The position numbers were made by a program, and so were the translations under genes. Positions 1 through 8,358 of a stretch of DNA of 64,000 nucleotides are shown piece by piece. Under the pieces are notes generated by a model. The model ran no database searches, was not told the DNA's origin, and worked only from the letters and a program-made list of their open reading frames with translations. Location of the stretch: NCBI RefSeq assembly GCF_900200035.1, contig NZ_FZTC01000015.1, positions 682,001-746,000 on the forward strand. Reading direction: 5' to 3'. Numbering within the stretch: position 1 is the stretch's first letter; each line of letters opens with the position of its first letter. This DNA is from Klebsiella grimontii. GTDB lineage: Bacteria; Pseudomonadota; Gammaproteobacteria; Enterobacterales; Enterobacteriaceae.

Positions 1-94
1 GGTTTTTCGCGACGGTAATATCGTTGCCGAACTCGAGAGCGACCAAATAAATTCCACTGTGATTATGCTGCACGCTGCCGGTAATATTATTTAG
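1..94 (+). CDS. Sugar ABC importer ATP-binding subunit, C-terminal end (partial)
   Basis: The window opens inside an open frame (reading from base 2) that ends at TAG 92-94; 30 residues are visible, beginning VFRDGNIVAELES. An 'F-R-D-G-x-I-V' strand close to the C-terminus is typical of the second nucleotide-binding half of RbsA/XylG-type ATPases. The gene lies 10 bases ahead of an RbsC-type permease, the usual order ATPase-permease. The assignment rests on context plus this short tail, so the family is likely but the sugar is not known. Confidence 0.6.
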   Translation, partial: VFRDGNIVAELESDQINSTVIMLHAAGNII

Positions 95-104
95 GGAGTA
101 TTAA

Positions 105-1091
105 ATGAGTAATGAAAACGTGTCATTAGCGCCCGCCGCATCTCCTGATAAAAATAAAAAGATGCTCCATGGTTTATTAAAAATGCCCGCGTTCCTGCCG
201 TTTGTTGGTCTGGTACTCCTGTTCTCCTGTATGGCTATTTTTAATGACTACTTTTTAACGGTCGATAACTTATCGACCGTCGCCCGCCAGGTCTCGATTA
301 ATGCCATCATTGCTATCGGGATGACCTTTGCCATCCTGACCGGCGGGATCGACCTCTCCGTCGGCGCGGTCATGGCCCTGGCCGGTACCCTGATGGCGGG
401 ATTAATGAAGTACTATGGTTTAGATCCGTGGTTAGCCATTCTTATCGGCCTGTTTTCCGGCGTCGCCTTTGGCGCGCTGAACGGCTTTTTAACCGCCTAC
501 GGTAAAATGCCGCCGATTATCGTGACCCTCGGGGCAATGATTATTGCGAAGGGACTGGCGCTGATCTATACCGGCGGCTACCCCATCTCCGGTTTACCGG
601 ATTCATTCGCTTTTTGGGGCCGCGAATATCTGTTCGGTATTCAGGTGCCTATTATTCTGATGGTGGTTTTATATCTCATCTTTTATATCGTCCTGAATCA
701 TATGCCGTTTGGTCGCTATGTTTATTCCCTCGGCGGTAATGAAGAAGCGGCGCGCCTGAGCGGGCTGCGGGTGAAATATTATAAATTGCTGGTTTACGTG
801 ATCAGCGGCTTTACCGCCAGTTTTGCCGGTCTTATTTTCACCTCGCGCGTGATGAGCGGCCAGCCGAATGCCGGCGTCGGATTTGAACTGGATGCAATTG
901 CCGCCGTGGTGCTCGGCGGGGCATCAATTGCCGGCGGCCGCGGAATGATTATCGGCACGCTGATTGGCGCCATGATGCTCGGCGTACTGAATAATGGTTT
1001 AAACCTCCTTGGGATCTCACCTTACGTTCAGTATGTGGTGAAAGGGCTTATTATTTGGGGCGCCACCTTTATTAGCTCAGCCAGACGTTAA
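105..1091 (+). CDS. RbsC-family sugar ABC transporter permease
   Basis: A 328-residue, strongly hydrophobic protein with about eight to ten membrane segments, the size of ribose/xylose/AI-2-type permeases (BPD_transp_2 family). Family hallmarks seen are AIGMTFAILTGGIDLSVGA near residues 71-89 and the EEAARLSGLRVKYYK cytoplasmic loop near 213-227, the coupling region for the ATPase, followed by a glycine-rich stretch (VVLGGASIAGGRG). It would form the inner-membrane channel of an importer whose ATPase ends just upstream; the periplasmic binding protein is presumably outside the window. The adjoining kinase and epimerases suggest a pentose or pentulose substrate, which is inference. AGGGAG-like bases precede the ATG. 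Confidence 0.9.
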   Translation: MSNENVSLAPAASPDKNKKMLHGLLKMPAFLPFVGLVLLFSCMAIFNDYFLTVDNLSTVARQVSINAIIAIGMTFAILTGGIDLSVGAVMALAGTLMAGLMKYYGLDPWLAILIGLFSGVAFGALNGFLTAYGKMPPIIVTLGAMIIAKGLALIYTGGYPISGLPDSFAFWGREYLFGIQVPIILMVVLYLIFYIVLNHMPFGRYVYSLGGNEEAARLSGLRVKYYKLLVYVISGFTASFAGLIFTSRVMSGQPNAGVGFELDAIAAVVLGGASIAGGRGMIIGTLIGAMMLGVLNNGLNLLGISPYVQYVVKGLIIWGATFISSARR

Positions 1092-1118
1092 TTTATTTTA
1101 AATATGAGGCGAAGGGAA

Positions 1119-2597
1119 ATGAATTTTATCGGGGTTGATATCGGTGGTACGGTCACCAAAGCCGGTATATATAATGAGTTAGGGCAAGAGATTCATGTGG
1201 CGTCGCAATATGCGCAGGTATTATCCGAACAGCCGGGCTTTACCGAGCGGAACATGCATGAGCTATGGGATACCGTTTGCAGCGTGATAAAAAAAGCGCT
1301 GTATGAAAGCCAGGTGCCGCCGCTAAGCATCGGCGGGATCGGTTTCTCCTCGCACGGCAAAGGGCTCTACGCGATTGACAAAAAAGGCGAGCCGGTGCGC
1401 AATGGGATTATTTCATCTGATACCCGGGCGCTTGAGTTTGTCAAAAAATGGTACCGTGAAGGTATCGACAAACTGGCCTATCCAAAAGGATTGCAGCAGT
1501 TGTGGACCGGACATCCGGTGTCGCTGCTGGCGTGGCTTAAAGAGTATGAGCCGGCCAATTACGACAGAATCGATGCCGTTTTGATGGTCCACGACTACAT
1601 CCGTTTCCGCCTGACCGGCGAAGCGACGGCAGAAATCACCAATATCTCCGGCAGTAATTTTTATAACCAGTTCACCTCTCGCTACGACAGCGACATGATG
1701 GCGCTATTTGGCATTGAGGAAGTGGTGGATAAAACCGCGCCGGTGGTGAACTCAACGGATTGCGTGGGCCACATTACCTTGCAGGCCTCGCTGGACTGCG
1801 GTTTATGCCCGGGGACGCCGGTTTTCGGCGGCTTTTTCGACGTGGTCGCCTCCGCCGTCTCCTCGGGCATTGATCGGGCGGATACCCTGAGCGCGGTGGC
1901 CGGAACCTGGAGTATCGCCACCTCGGTGACGGATAGCATTATTGCCAGCGACTTTCCCTACATCTGGGGGAAATACTGCATTCCGGGCAAATACTTCGTT
2001 CACGAGGGCAGCCCCACTTCGGCGAGCAATCTCTCCTGGTTTGTGAAGCAGTTTTTCCCTGACGATGACCGCTGCTACGACCATTTCGAAAGCTGGATCG
2101 CGCAAGATACCGACAGCAACCTCATTTTTTTACCCTATTTGTTCGGTTCCAATCTGGCGATGGATCTGCCCGGCGCGCTGGTGGGCCTCGCGGGGCATCA
2201 TACGAAAAAGGATATTATTGCGGCCATCTATCGCGGGATCGTTTTTTCTCACCTGGTGCATCAGGACCGCATTATTGAACTCAATCGGGATATTCAAAAA
2301 ATTCGCTTTACCGGCGGGCCGAGCCAGTCGAGAGGCTGGACGCAGATGTACGCCGATGCGGCCAATCTTCCGCTGGAAGTAGTGGATATCGAACAGGCCG
2401 GCTGTCGAGCCGCCGCGCTGTGCGCCGCGGCCGGCAGTGGCGCCTATGCTAACTTCAGCGAGGCGATTGCGGCCACGCAGCCCGAGGTGGTCTGCTATCA
2501 ACCCGATAGCAATCGGCATCAGCAGCTGCGCGAAGGCTACGCCCGTTACTTAGCTGTCGCGCAAAGCCTCTCCAGGGCGACGGGAGCGGCGCAATGA
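1119..2597 (+). CDS. lyxK: FGGY-family pentulokinase, LyxK (L-xylulose kinase)-like
   Basis: FGGY carbohydrate kinase of about 492 residues. The N-terminal phosphate-binding motif is GVDIGGTVTKAGIY, and a second ATP-domain motif (FTGGPSQSRGW) lies near the C-terminus. Segments such as LWTGHPVSLLAWLKEYEP, VHDYIRFRLTG, GGFFDVVASA and HEGSPTSASN line up well with E. coli LyxK, which phosphorylates L-xylulose to L-xylulose 5-phosphate. A longer frame opens at 1104, but the ATG at 1119 sits just behind GAGGCGAAGGGAA and starts the protein directly at the conserved MNFIGVDIGG, so 1119 is preferred. The stop overlaps the next ATG (ATGA), indicating coupled translation. Substrate specificity (L-xylulose against another ketopentose) cannot be proved from sequence. 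Confidence 0.85.
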   Translation: MNFIGVDIGGTVTKAGIYNELGQEIHVASQYAQVLSEQPGFTERNMHELWDTVCSVIKKALYESQVPPLSIGGIGFSSHGKGLYAIDKKGEPVRNGIISSDTRALEFVKKWYREGIDKLAYPKGLQQLWTGHPVSLLAWLKEYEPANYDRIDAVLMVHDYIRFRLTGEATAEITNISGSNFYNQFTSRYDSDMMALFGIEEVVDKTAPVVNSTDCVGHITLQASLDCGLCPGTPVFGGFFDVVASAVSSGIDRADTLSAVAGTWSIATSVTDSIIASDFPYIWGKYCIPGKYFVHEGSPTSASNLSWFVKQFFPDDDRCYDHFESWIAQDTDSNLIFLPYLFGSNLAMDLPGALVGLAGHHTKKDIIAAIYRGIVFSHLVHQDRIIELNRDIQKIRFTGGPSQSRGWTQMYADAANLPLEVVDIEQAGCRAAALCAAAGSGAYANFSEAIAATQPEVVCYQPDSNRHQQLREGYARYLAVAQSLSRATGAAQ

Positions 2598-3493
2598 AAC
2601 CCAGACTTGGCATCTACGAAAAAGCGCTCCCCGCAGCGCTGGACTGGCCGAAACGCTTCGAAATGGCGGCCGGCCTGGCGTTTGATTTTATCGAAATCTC
2701 CGTTGATGAAAGCCCCGAACGCCAGGCCAGGCTGCGCTGGAATCGGGGGCAGCGGCTGGCGTTCGTGGCGGACAAAATCAACAGCGGCATTGATGTGCCG
2801 AGCATGTGCCTCTCCGCGCACCGCAGCCATCCCTTTGGTAGCGTCAATCGCGATACCCGGCTCAAGGCGCGGGAACTGATGCTTGATGCGCTGGATTTTG
2901 CCAGCCACGTCGGGATCCGCAACATCCAGCTGGCAGGCTATGACGTCTATTACGAATCCTCTTCGGCACAGACCCGGGAATACTTTATTGAGGGCATCAA
3001 CTGGGCGGTGGCCGAAGCGGCGAAAGCACAGGTGATGCTGTCGATGGAGATTATGGATACCGCCTTTATGAGCAATATCTCGCGCTGGTTGGATCTCGAA
3101 CGGAAGGTTTGCAGTCCGTGGTTTTGCGTCTATCCGGACGTTGGCAACTTAAGCGCGTGGCAAAACGATGTTCCTGAAGAGTTGAGTAAGGGCATTCATA
3201 AAATCAGCGCCATCCATTTGAAAGACACCCAGCCCGTTTCACACGCCTCGCTGGGGCAGTTCCGCGATGTGCCGTTCGGCACCGGCTGCGTGGATTTCAG
3301 CGAGATCTTCCGTTCGCTTGCCGCGCTGAACTATCGCGGCGCATGGTTGATTGAGATGTGGGCCAAAAATGACGGGCTGGATAGCGAGAGAATTGCCGAG
3401 GCCAAAGCGTGGTTAACGGATAAATACCAGCAGGGTTTTCTTGCCCCGCAGCATGAAGTTAATGTGAATTCAGGAGTGAAGTATGCTGGATAA
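2594..3493 (+). CDS. L-xylulose-5-phosphate 3-epimerase, UlaE/SgbU type
   Basis: 299 residues of the xylose-isomerase-like TIM-barrel family; E. coli UlaE and SgbU are 284-286 residues. Matching segments are LGIYEKALP at the start, [12 protein letters not shown] near residues 76-87, [11 protein letters not shown] near 113-123, MEIMDT near 151 and [12 protein letters not shown], with His/Glu/Asp residues in the positions expected for metal binding. The enzyme would turn L-xylulose 5-phosphate into L-ribulose 5-phosphate, the step between the kinase upstream and the 4-epimerase downstream. It overlaps the kinase by 4 bases and the next gene by 11, so the three are one transcription and translation unit. 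UlaE and SgbU cannot be told apart here. Confidence 0.85.
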   Translation: MKPRLGIYEKALPAALDWPKRFEMAAGLAFDFIEISVDESPERQARLRWNRGQRLAFVADKINSGIDVPSMCLSAHRSHPFGSVNRDTRLKARELMLDALDFASHVGIRNIQLAGYDVYYESSSAQTREYFIEGINWAVAEAAKAQVMLSMEIMDTAFMSNISRWLDLERKVCSPWFCVYPDVGNLSAWQNDVPEELSKGIHKISAIHLKDTQPVSHASLGQFRDVPFGTGCVDFSEIFRSLAALNYRGAWLIEMWAKNDGLDSERIAEAKAWLTDKYQQGFLAPQHEVNVNSGVKYAG

Positions 3494-4178
3494 ACTCAAG
3501 CAGACGGTTCTTGACGCCAATCTGGCGCTGCCGAAATTTCATCTTGTGACCTTTACCTGGGGCAACGTCAGCGGTATCGATCGCGAGGCCGGGCTGGTGG
3601 TGATCAAACCCTCCGGCGTGGAATACGCCGTGATGACGGCCGAGGATATGGTGGTGGTGGAGCTGGCGACCGGCAGGGTGGTAGAGGGGCGCTATAAGCC
3701 CTCGTCGGATACGCCGACCCATCTGGAGCTGTATAAGGCGTTTAGCGGCGTGGGCGGAATTGTGCACACCCATTCGCGCCACGCGACGATTTGGGCGCAG
3801 TCGGGCAGGCCGCTGCTGGCGATGGGCACTACCCACGCCGACTATTTTTATGGGCCGATCCCCTGTACCCGCCCGCTCAGCGATGATGAAATCCGCGGTG
3901 ATTATGAAACCAATACCGGTCACGTGATTATCGAAACGCTGGGGGCGCAGCATACCGATCCGCTCAGCGTGCCCGCCGCGCTGGTCCACGGGCACGGCCC
4001 ATTTGCATGGGGAAAAGATCCGGCGAACGCGGTGCATAATGCGGTGGTGCTGGAGGAGATTGCCTATATGAATATGTGGACCCGTCAGCTGAGCATTGAT
4101 GAACAGCCGGTCTCTGCGACGCTGCTGGATAAACACTATTTGCGTAAACACGGGGCAGGGGCCTACTACGGGCAATAA
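3483..4178 (+). CDS. L-ribulose-5-phosphate 4-epimerase, AraD/UlaF/SgbE type
   Basis: 231 residues, the exact family size. Zinc-site motifs of class II aldolase-like epimerases are visible: [13 protein letters not shown] near residues 19-31, KPSGVEY near 42, [12 protein letters not shown] near 95-106 and [10 protein letters not shown] near 168-177. It converts L-ribulose 5-phosphate to D-xylulose 5-phosphate, which enters the pentose phosphate pathway, and closes the route begun by the two upstream genes. CAGGAG precedes the ATG, which lies inside the end of the 3-epimerase gene. Downstream is a REP cluster and then the convergent kdpE. Whether it is orthologous to araD, ulaF or sgbE is unresolved; the operon setting argues for the ulaF/sgbE role. 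Confidence 0.9.
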   Translation: MLDKLKQTVLDANLALPKFHLVTFTWGNVSGIDREAGLVVIKPSGVEYAVMTAEDMVVVELATGRVVEGRYKPSSDTPTHLELYKAFSGVGGIVHTHSRHATIWAQSGRPLLAMGTTHADYFYGPIPCTRPLSDDEIRGDYETNTGHVIIETLGAQHTDPLSVPAALVHGHGPFAWGKDPANAVHNAVVLEEIAYMNMWTRQLSIDEQPVSATLLDKHYLRKHGAGAYYGQ

Positions 4179-4189
4179 TCGCCTGCATT

Positions 4190-4405
4190 CCCCGGATTGC
4201 GGCGTAAACGCCTTATCCGGGCTACCGGCCCGCAGTTGGCGGTGAACCCTTAGCCCGGTCAGCGCAGCGCCACCGGGATGAAACAGCGTTGATTTATGAG
4301 GCCCGGCACATTTCCTGGAGGCGGCGCTTGACGCGCTTGTCCGGGCTACCGCCTGGCAGACGACGGCGGGCCTGTAGCCCGGCTAAGCAAAGCGCGAGCC
4401 GGGGA
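4190..4405. repeat. REP/BIME cluster between the epimerase gene and kdpE
   Basis: Several REP-type palindromic units alternate in orientation: CCCCGGATTGCGGCG...CCTTATCCGGGCTAC (about 4190-4224), TAGCCCGGTCAGCGCAGCGC...ACCGGGA (about 4251-4278), a TTTCCTGGAGGCGGCGC...GTCCGGGCTACC unit (about 4311-4350) and TAGCCCGGCTAAGC...GCGAGCCGGGG (about 4375-4404). It fills the space between two convergent genes, where REPs stabilise mRNA 3' ends or bind gyrase/IHF in enterobacteria. The same mosaic recurs at 36428-36587. Confidence 0.85.
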
Positions 4406-4409
4406 TCAG

Positions 4410-5087
4410 CTAGGGCATAAACCGATAGCCGATCCCGGTTTCGGTCAGCAGATGCTGCGGGCGCGCCGGGTCGGCCTCCAGCTTCTGTCGCAGATGTCCC
4501 ATATAGATCCGCAGATAGTGGCTGTGTTCCACCGCGTTCGGCCCCCAGACCTGGTTGAGCAACTGCCGCTGGGTCAGCACTTTGCCGGGATTATTCAGCA
4601 GTACCACCAGCAGGCGAAATTCAATGGGCGTCAGGTGGATCTCTTCGTCGCCGCGCACGATGCGGCGGGCGGGGATATCGACTTCGACATCGGCAAAACG
4701 CACCAGCGGCTCATCGGCCTGGGCGCCGGCATGGCGGCGCATTGCCACCCTCAGCCGCGCCTGCAGTTCACCGATACCAAAGGGTTTGCTGAGATAATCA
4801 TCGGCGCCGGCGTCAAGCGCGGCGATTTTGTCCTGCTCCTCGGTGCGCGCAGAGAGGACGATAATCGGCATCTGGCTCCACTGGCGAACCTCACGGATAA
4901 ACGCGTTGCCGTCACCATCGGGCAGGCCAAGATCGAGAATGGTTAAATCCGGCTTGCGGGTCGCGGCTTCGATCAGCCCGCGCTGCAGCGTTTCCGCTTC
5001 AAATACGCGCATGCCGTCGGCTTCCAGCGCGGTGCGCAGAAAGCGGCGGATAGCATGCTCATCTTCGATGATCAAAACGTTAATCAC
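4410..5087 (-). CDS. kdpE: Response regulator KdpE
   Basis: 225 residues, OmpR/PhoB family. The N-terminal receiver carries acidic residues IIEDEHAIRRFL, the phospho-acceptor Asp in TILDLGLPDGDG near residue 52 and the Lys in DDYLSKPFGIGEL. The C-terminal winged helix (ARRIVRGDEEIHLTPIEFRLL...GIGYRFM) binds DNA. Phosphorylated by KdpD under potassium limitation or osmotic stress, it activates kdpFABC. Its start overlaps the kdpD stop by 4 bases, giving coupled synthesis. The gene ends against a REP cluster and a convergent epimerase gene. Confidence 0.97.
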   Translation of the reverse strand: MINVLIIEDEHAIRRFLRTALEADGMRVFEAETLQRGLIEAATRKPDLTILDLGLPDGDGNAFIREVRQWSQMPIIVLSARTEEQDKIAALDAGADDYLSKPFGIGELQARLRVAMRRHAGAQADEPLVRFADVEVDIPARRIVRGDEEIHLTPIEFRLLVVLLNNPGKVLTQRQLLNQVWGPNAVEHSHYLRIYMGHLRQKLEADPARPQHLLTETGIGYRFMP

Positions 5088-7771
5088 ATTTCCTCGGCTA
5101 AATCTTCCAGTTCAGGGGGCGCTTCTCTCGGCAGTGTAACACGGAAACAGGCGCCGCCTTGCGGGCGCGTCGCGGCGCTAATCGTTCCGCCGTGCACCTC
5201 AACGATCGCCTGGCAAATCGCCAGGCCCAGACCGACGCCGGGGATCGCCGACTCTTTATTCCCGCGGGCGAATTTATCAAAGATAGCCTGTTCCTGGCCG
5301 GCAGGAATACCCGGTCCGTTATCCCAAACCTCAAGCAGTAAATTGTGCGGGTCGACGTGCGCGGTAATGCCGATGTGCGCCTCTGTTCCCGCGTACTTCA
5401 CCGCATTTTCCAGCAGATTAATCAGTACCCGTTCAAATAGCGGCCCGTCGACGTGAACCAGCAGCAGCGGGTCCGGCAGCGCGAGCTGAATATGCCGGCC
5501 GCCGAGCCCCGGCTCCAGCATACGCAGCGCGCTACCGACCACCTCTTCCAGAGTTAGCCACTCTTTATGCAAATTAAAGCCGCCGGACTGGATCCGCGCC
5601 ATATCGAGGAGATTATTTACCAGCCGGGTGGTGTTCAACACGTGCTGACGAATCTCATTGGCCTGCGGCGCGTGTTTCGACCCTTCGCTGGCGAGATCGA
5701 GCGTCAGGATTTCAGCCTGGCCGAACAGCACCGTTAACGGCGTCCGCAGATCGTGGGACAGCGCTGCCAGCAGCGAGTTACGCAGGCTTTCCCGTTCGCT
5801 GTTCAGCCGCGCCTGCTCTTCGCTGGCGGTAAGCGTCAGTCTCTCCAGCGCGCTGGCGACCAGCAGGGTGAAGGTTTCCAGCAGGCGCTGCTGTTCGGGG
5901 ATCATCAGCTGGCGGAGGTTGGCGGGTTCCACGACCAGCAGCCCCCAGGTGCGGGCGGCGCTTTTCAGCGGCAGGATTTGGTACGGCACGCCGGGTAGCG
6001 TATCGGTACCCGCCCCGGCGGGCTGCCCTTTATCGAAGCTCCAGCGGGCAATGGCGTCATCCCAGGTGATGGCCGCCGTTTGCGGAGTCAGCGGAGAGAG
6101 CCGGTTCGTTTCATCGGGCAGCAGCAGCTGGCTGCGCGCCTGAAACGTCGAGGCGATAAAGCGCTCGCTGGTGGCGGCGACGTCCTCACGGCTGCGGCCC
6201 ACCGCCAGCGCTTTTGACATTTCGTACAGATGCCGGGTGCGCTGTTCGCGATAGCGCGCCACCCGCGCCTGATAGCGTACGCCGGCGGTGAGGTTGCCGA
6301 TAAGCAGCCCGACGGTGAGCATCACGCTAAAGGTCAGCAGATACTGCACATCGGAAACCGCCAGCGTACCGCGCGGCGCGACAAAAAACAGGTCAAAGCT
6401 GACCACGTTAATCACCGTCGCCAGCACCGACGGCCAGCGTCCATACAACAGGGCGATAATTACCACGCCCAGCAGATACAGCATCACCAGGTTGGCGGCT
6501 TCAAAAGCCATCAGCCACTGCATGGCGACGACGGTTATCACCGCGCACAGGGCGATGGCGACGACGCATCCCTGGAGCTGCAAACGCCATTTTTCCATTG
6601 CGGTCCGGCCATCGCTGGCGCGAGCGGGCAGGGGGGCGGCTTTTTCATCCAGCGCGATCACGACCAGATCGAGGTCCGGCGCGTGGCGGGCCAGCCGATC
6701 GGCGAAGCCGCTGCGGTCCCACCAGCGCCTTTTTTGCTGGCGGCCAATCACTATCTTGCCGAGGTTATGCTCGCGGGCGTAGTGCAGAACGGCCCGCTCT
6801 TCAGAAGGATCGGCGAGGGTCGCGGTTTCCGCCCCCAGTTCCTGAGCCAGCCTGAGCGCGGCGAGGATCGCCCGCCGTTTCGCTTCCGGCAGGCGATGCA
6901 GAGAGGGGGTTTCCACATACACCGCATGCCAGACGCTCCCCAGCCTGGCCGCGAGGCGGGCGGCGGCGCGAACCAGCTTTTCGCTGCCGGTGTTGTGGCC
7001 GATGCAGAGCAAAATGGCGTCGCGGGTGTGCCAGACTTTTTCCTGTCCCTGACGATCGCGCCAGGCGCGCATTTGCTCATCGACCCGATCGGCGGTACGG
7101 CGCAGCGCCAGCTCGCGCAGGGCGATCAGGTTGCCCTTGCGAAAGAAGTTCTCAATAGCCCGCTCGGCCTGGCCGCCGATATAGACTTTCCCTTCATTGA
7201 GCCGCTGGCGGAGATCGTCGGGAGGCAGGTCGACCAGTACCACATCGTCGGCGGCGTCGAAGAACGGATCGGGGACGGTTTCACGGACCTGCACGCCGGT
7301 GATGCCGCTGACGACGTCGTTCAGGCTCTCGAGGTGCTGGACGTTAACGGTGGTAAACACGTCGATACCGGCTTCCAACAGCTCTTCGACGTCCTGCCAG
7401 CGTTTAGGATGACGGGAGCCGGGCGCGTTGCTGTGCGCCAGCTCATCGACGAGGATCAGCGCCGGGCGGCGGGCCAGGGCGCCGTCAAGGTCAAACTCTT
7501 TAACGTAGCGCCCGCGGTGGGAGAGGCGGCGCTGGGGCAGGGTGCAGAGCCCCTCAAGCATCGCCGCCGTCTCTTTACGCCCGTGGGTTTCCGCCACGCC
7601 AATCAGAATATCCAGCCCCTGGGCGCGCAGCCGCTGCGCTTCCGCCAGCATCGCCCAGGTTTTCCCCACCCCCGCGCAGGCGCCGAAAAAAACCTTTAAC
7701 TTACCGCGATGCGGGGCGGCGGTGTGTTGCAGCAGGCGATCGGGGTCCGGACGCAGCGGCTCGTCACTCAT
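5084..7771 (-). CDS. kdpD: Potassium-sensing histidine kinase KdpD
   Basis: 895 residues, as in E. coli (894). Order of domains: N-terminal KdpD domain with Walker-type FFGACAGVGKTWAML (about 29-43) and VDELAHSNAPGSRH (about 108-121), a universal-stress-protein domain (about 250-370), four close-set membrane helices (about 395-495), a GAF-like region, then the kinase core with SHDLRTPLTVL (phospho-acceptor His near 670), VNNLLDMARIQSG, and ATP-binding N/G boxes LLENAVKYAG, VWDNGPGIP and GVGLGLAIC. It senses low K+ and turgor changes and phosphorylates KdpE. It starts one base after the kdpC stop, so it is cotranscribed with the transporter. Confidence 0.97.
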   Translation of the reverse strand: MSDEPLRPDPDRLLQHTAAPHRGKLKVFFGACAGVGKTWAMLAEAQRLRAQGLDILIGVAETHGRKETAAMLEGLCTLPQRRLSHRGRYVKEFDLDGALARRPALILVDELAHSNAPGSRHPKRWQDVEELLEAGIDVFTTVNVQHLESLNDVVSGITGVQVRETVPDPFFDAADDVVLVDLPPDDLRQRLNEGKVYIGGQAERAIENFFRKGNLIALRELALRRTADRVDEQMRAWRDRQGQEKVWHTRDAILLCIGHNTGSEKLVRAAARLAARLGSVWHAVYVETPSLHRLPEAKRRAILAALRLAQELGAETATLADPSEERAVLHYAREHNLGKIVIGRQQKRRWWDRSGFADRLARHAPDLDLVVIALDEKAAPLPARASDGRTAMEKWRLQLQGCVVAIALCAVITVVAMQWLMAFEAANLVMLYLLGVVIIALLYGRWPSVLATVINVVSFDLFFVAPRGTLAVSDVQYLLTFSVMLTVGLLIGNLTAGVRYQARVARYREQRTRHLYEMSKALAVGRSREDVAATSERFIASTFQARSQLLLPDETNRLSPLTPQTAAITWDDAIARWSFDKGQPAGAGTDTLPGVPYQILPLKSAARTWGLLVVEPANLRQLMIPEQQRLLETFTLLVASALERLTLTASEEQARLNSERESLRNSLLAALSHDLRTPLTVLFGQAEILTLDLASEGSKHAPQANEIRQHVLNTTRLVNNLLDMARIQSGGFNLHKEWLTLEEVVGSALRMLEPGLGGRHIQLALPDPLLLVHVDGPLFERVLINLLENAVKYAGTEAHIGITAHVDPHNLLLEVWDNGPGIPAGQEQAIFDKFARGNKESAIPGVGLGLAICQAIVEVHGGTISAATRPQGGACFRVTLPREAPPELEDLAEEM

Positions 7772-7772
7772 T

Positions 7773-8348
7773 TCACTTATCCTTCAGGGCATCCAGCGAC
7801 ATATTCAGCTGCAGTATATTTACCACAGGTTGGCCGAGAAAGCTGAGCAACGGTTTTTGCGTTGCCTCGTTGACCAGTTGCGTGACCTGCTCCACGCTCA
7901 GCTGCCGGGCTTTGGCGACGCGCGGCGCCTGCCACAGGGCGGCGGCCGGGGTCAGGCTGTAATCCAGTCCGCTCGCCGAAGCGGTGACCAGCTCCACCGG
8001 AACCCTGGACGTGGCGTCCGGGTTGGCGACGCGCAGGGTCTGCACTCGTTCGCTGATGGCTTTATCCAGCGCCGGATTGCTGGCCGCGAGGTTGCTGCCG
8101 CCGGATGCCAGCGGATTATCCGGCATCTCCGCCGTGGCGGATGGGCGACCCTGGAAATAGCCCGGCGCGGTAAAGTTCTGCCCGATAAGGCTGGAACCGC
8201 GCACTTCGCCGTCAATCCTCAGCAGCGAGCCGTTGGCCTGCTGCGGGAACCACCACTGTCCTAGCGCGGTGGTTAATAGCGGATAGACGCCGCCGGTGAG
8301 CAGCGTTAACAGAATAAACAGCACAACAGCAGGACGAATCAATGACAT
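7773..8348 (-). CDS. kdpC: K+-transporting ATPase subunit KdpC
   Basis: 191 residues (E. coli 190). One N-terminal membrane helix ([20 protein letters not shown]) anchors a periplasmic domain with the conserved [17 protein letters not shown] and [13 protein letters not shown]-like segments (here [15 protein letters not shown]). KdpC is a catalytic chaperone that raises the affinity of the KdpFABC pump for K+ and ATP. It lies 10 bases downstream of kdpB and one base ahead of kdpD. Confidence 0.96.
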   Translation of the reverse strand: MSLIRPAVVLFILLTLLTGGVYPLLTTALGQWWFPQQANGSLLRIDGEVRGSSLIGQNFTAPGYFQGRPSATAEMPDNPLASGGSNLAASNPALDKAISERVQTLRVANPDATSRVPVELVTASASGLDYSLTPAAALWQAPRVAKARQLSVEQVTQLVNEATQKPLLSFLGQPVVNILQLNMSLDALKDK

Positions 8349-8358
8349 GGTTTTTTCC

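Noticed and set aside
6230-7699. 489-residue plus-strand frame inside kdpD
   Set aside because: It is an antisense shadow of kdpD caused by high G+C codon use; no recognisable domain, and kdpD is intact.
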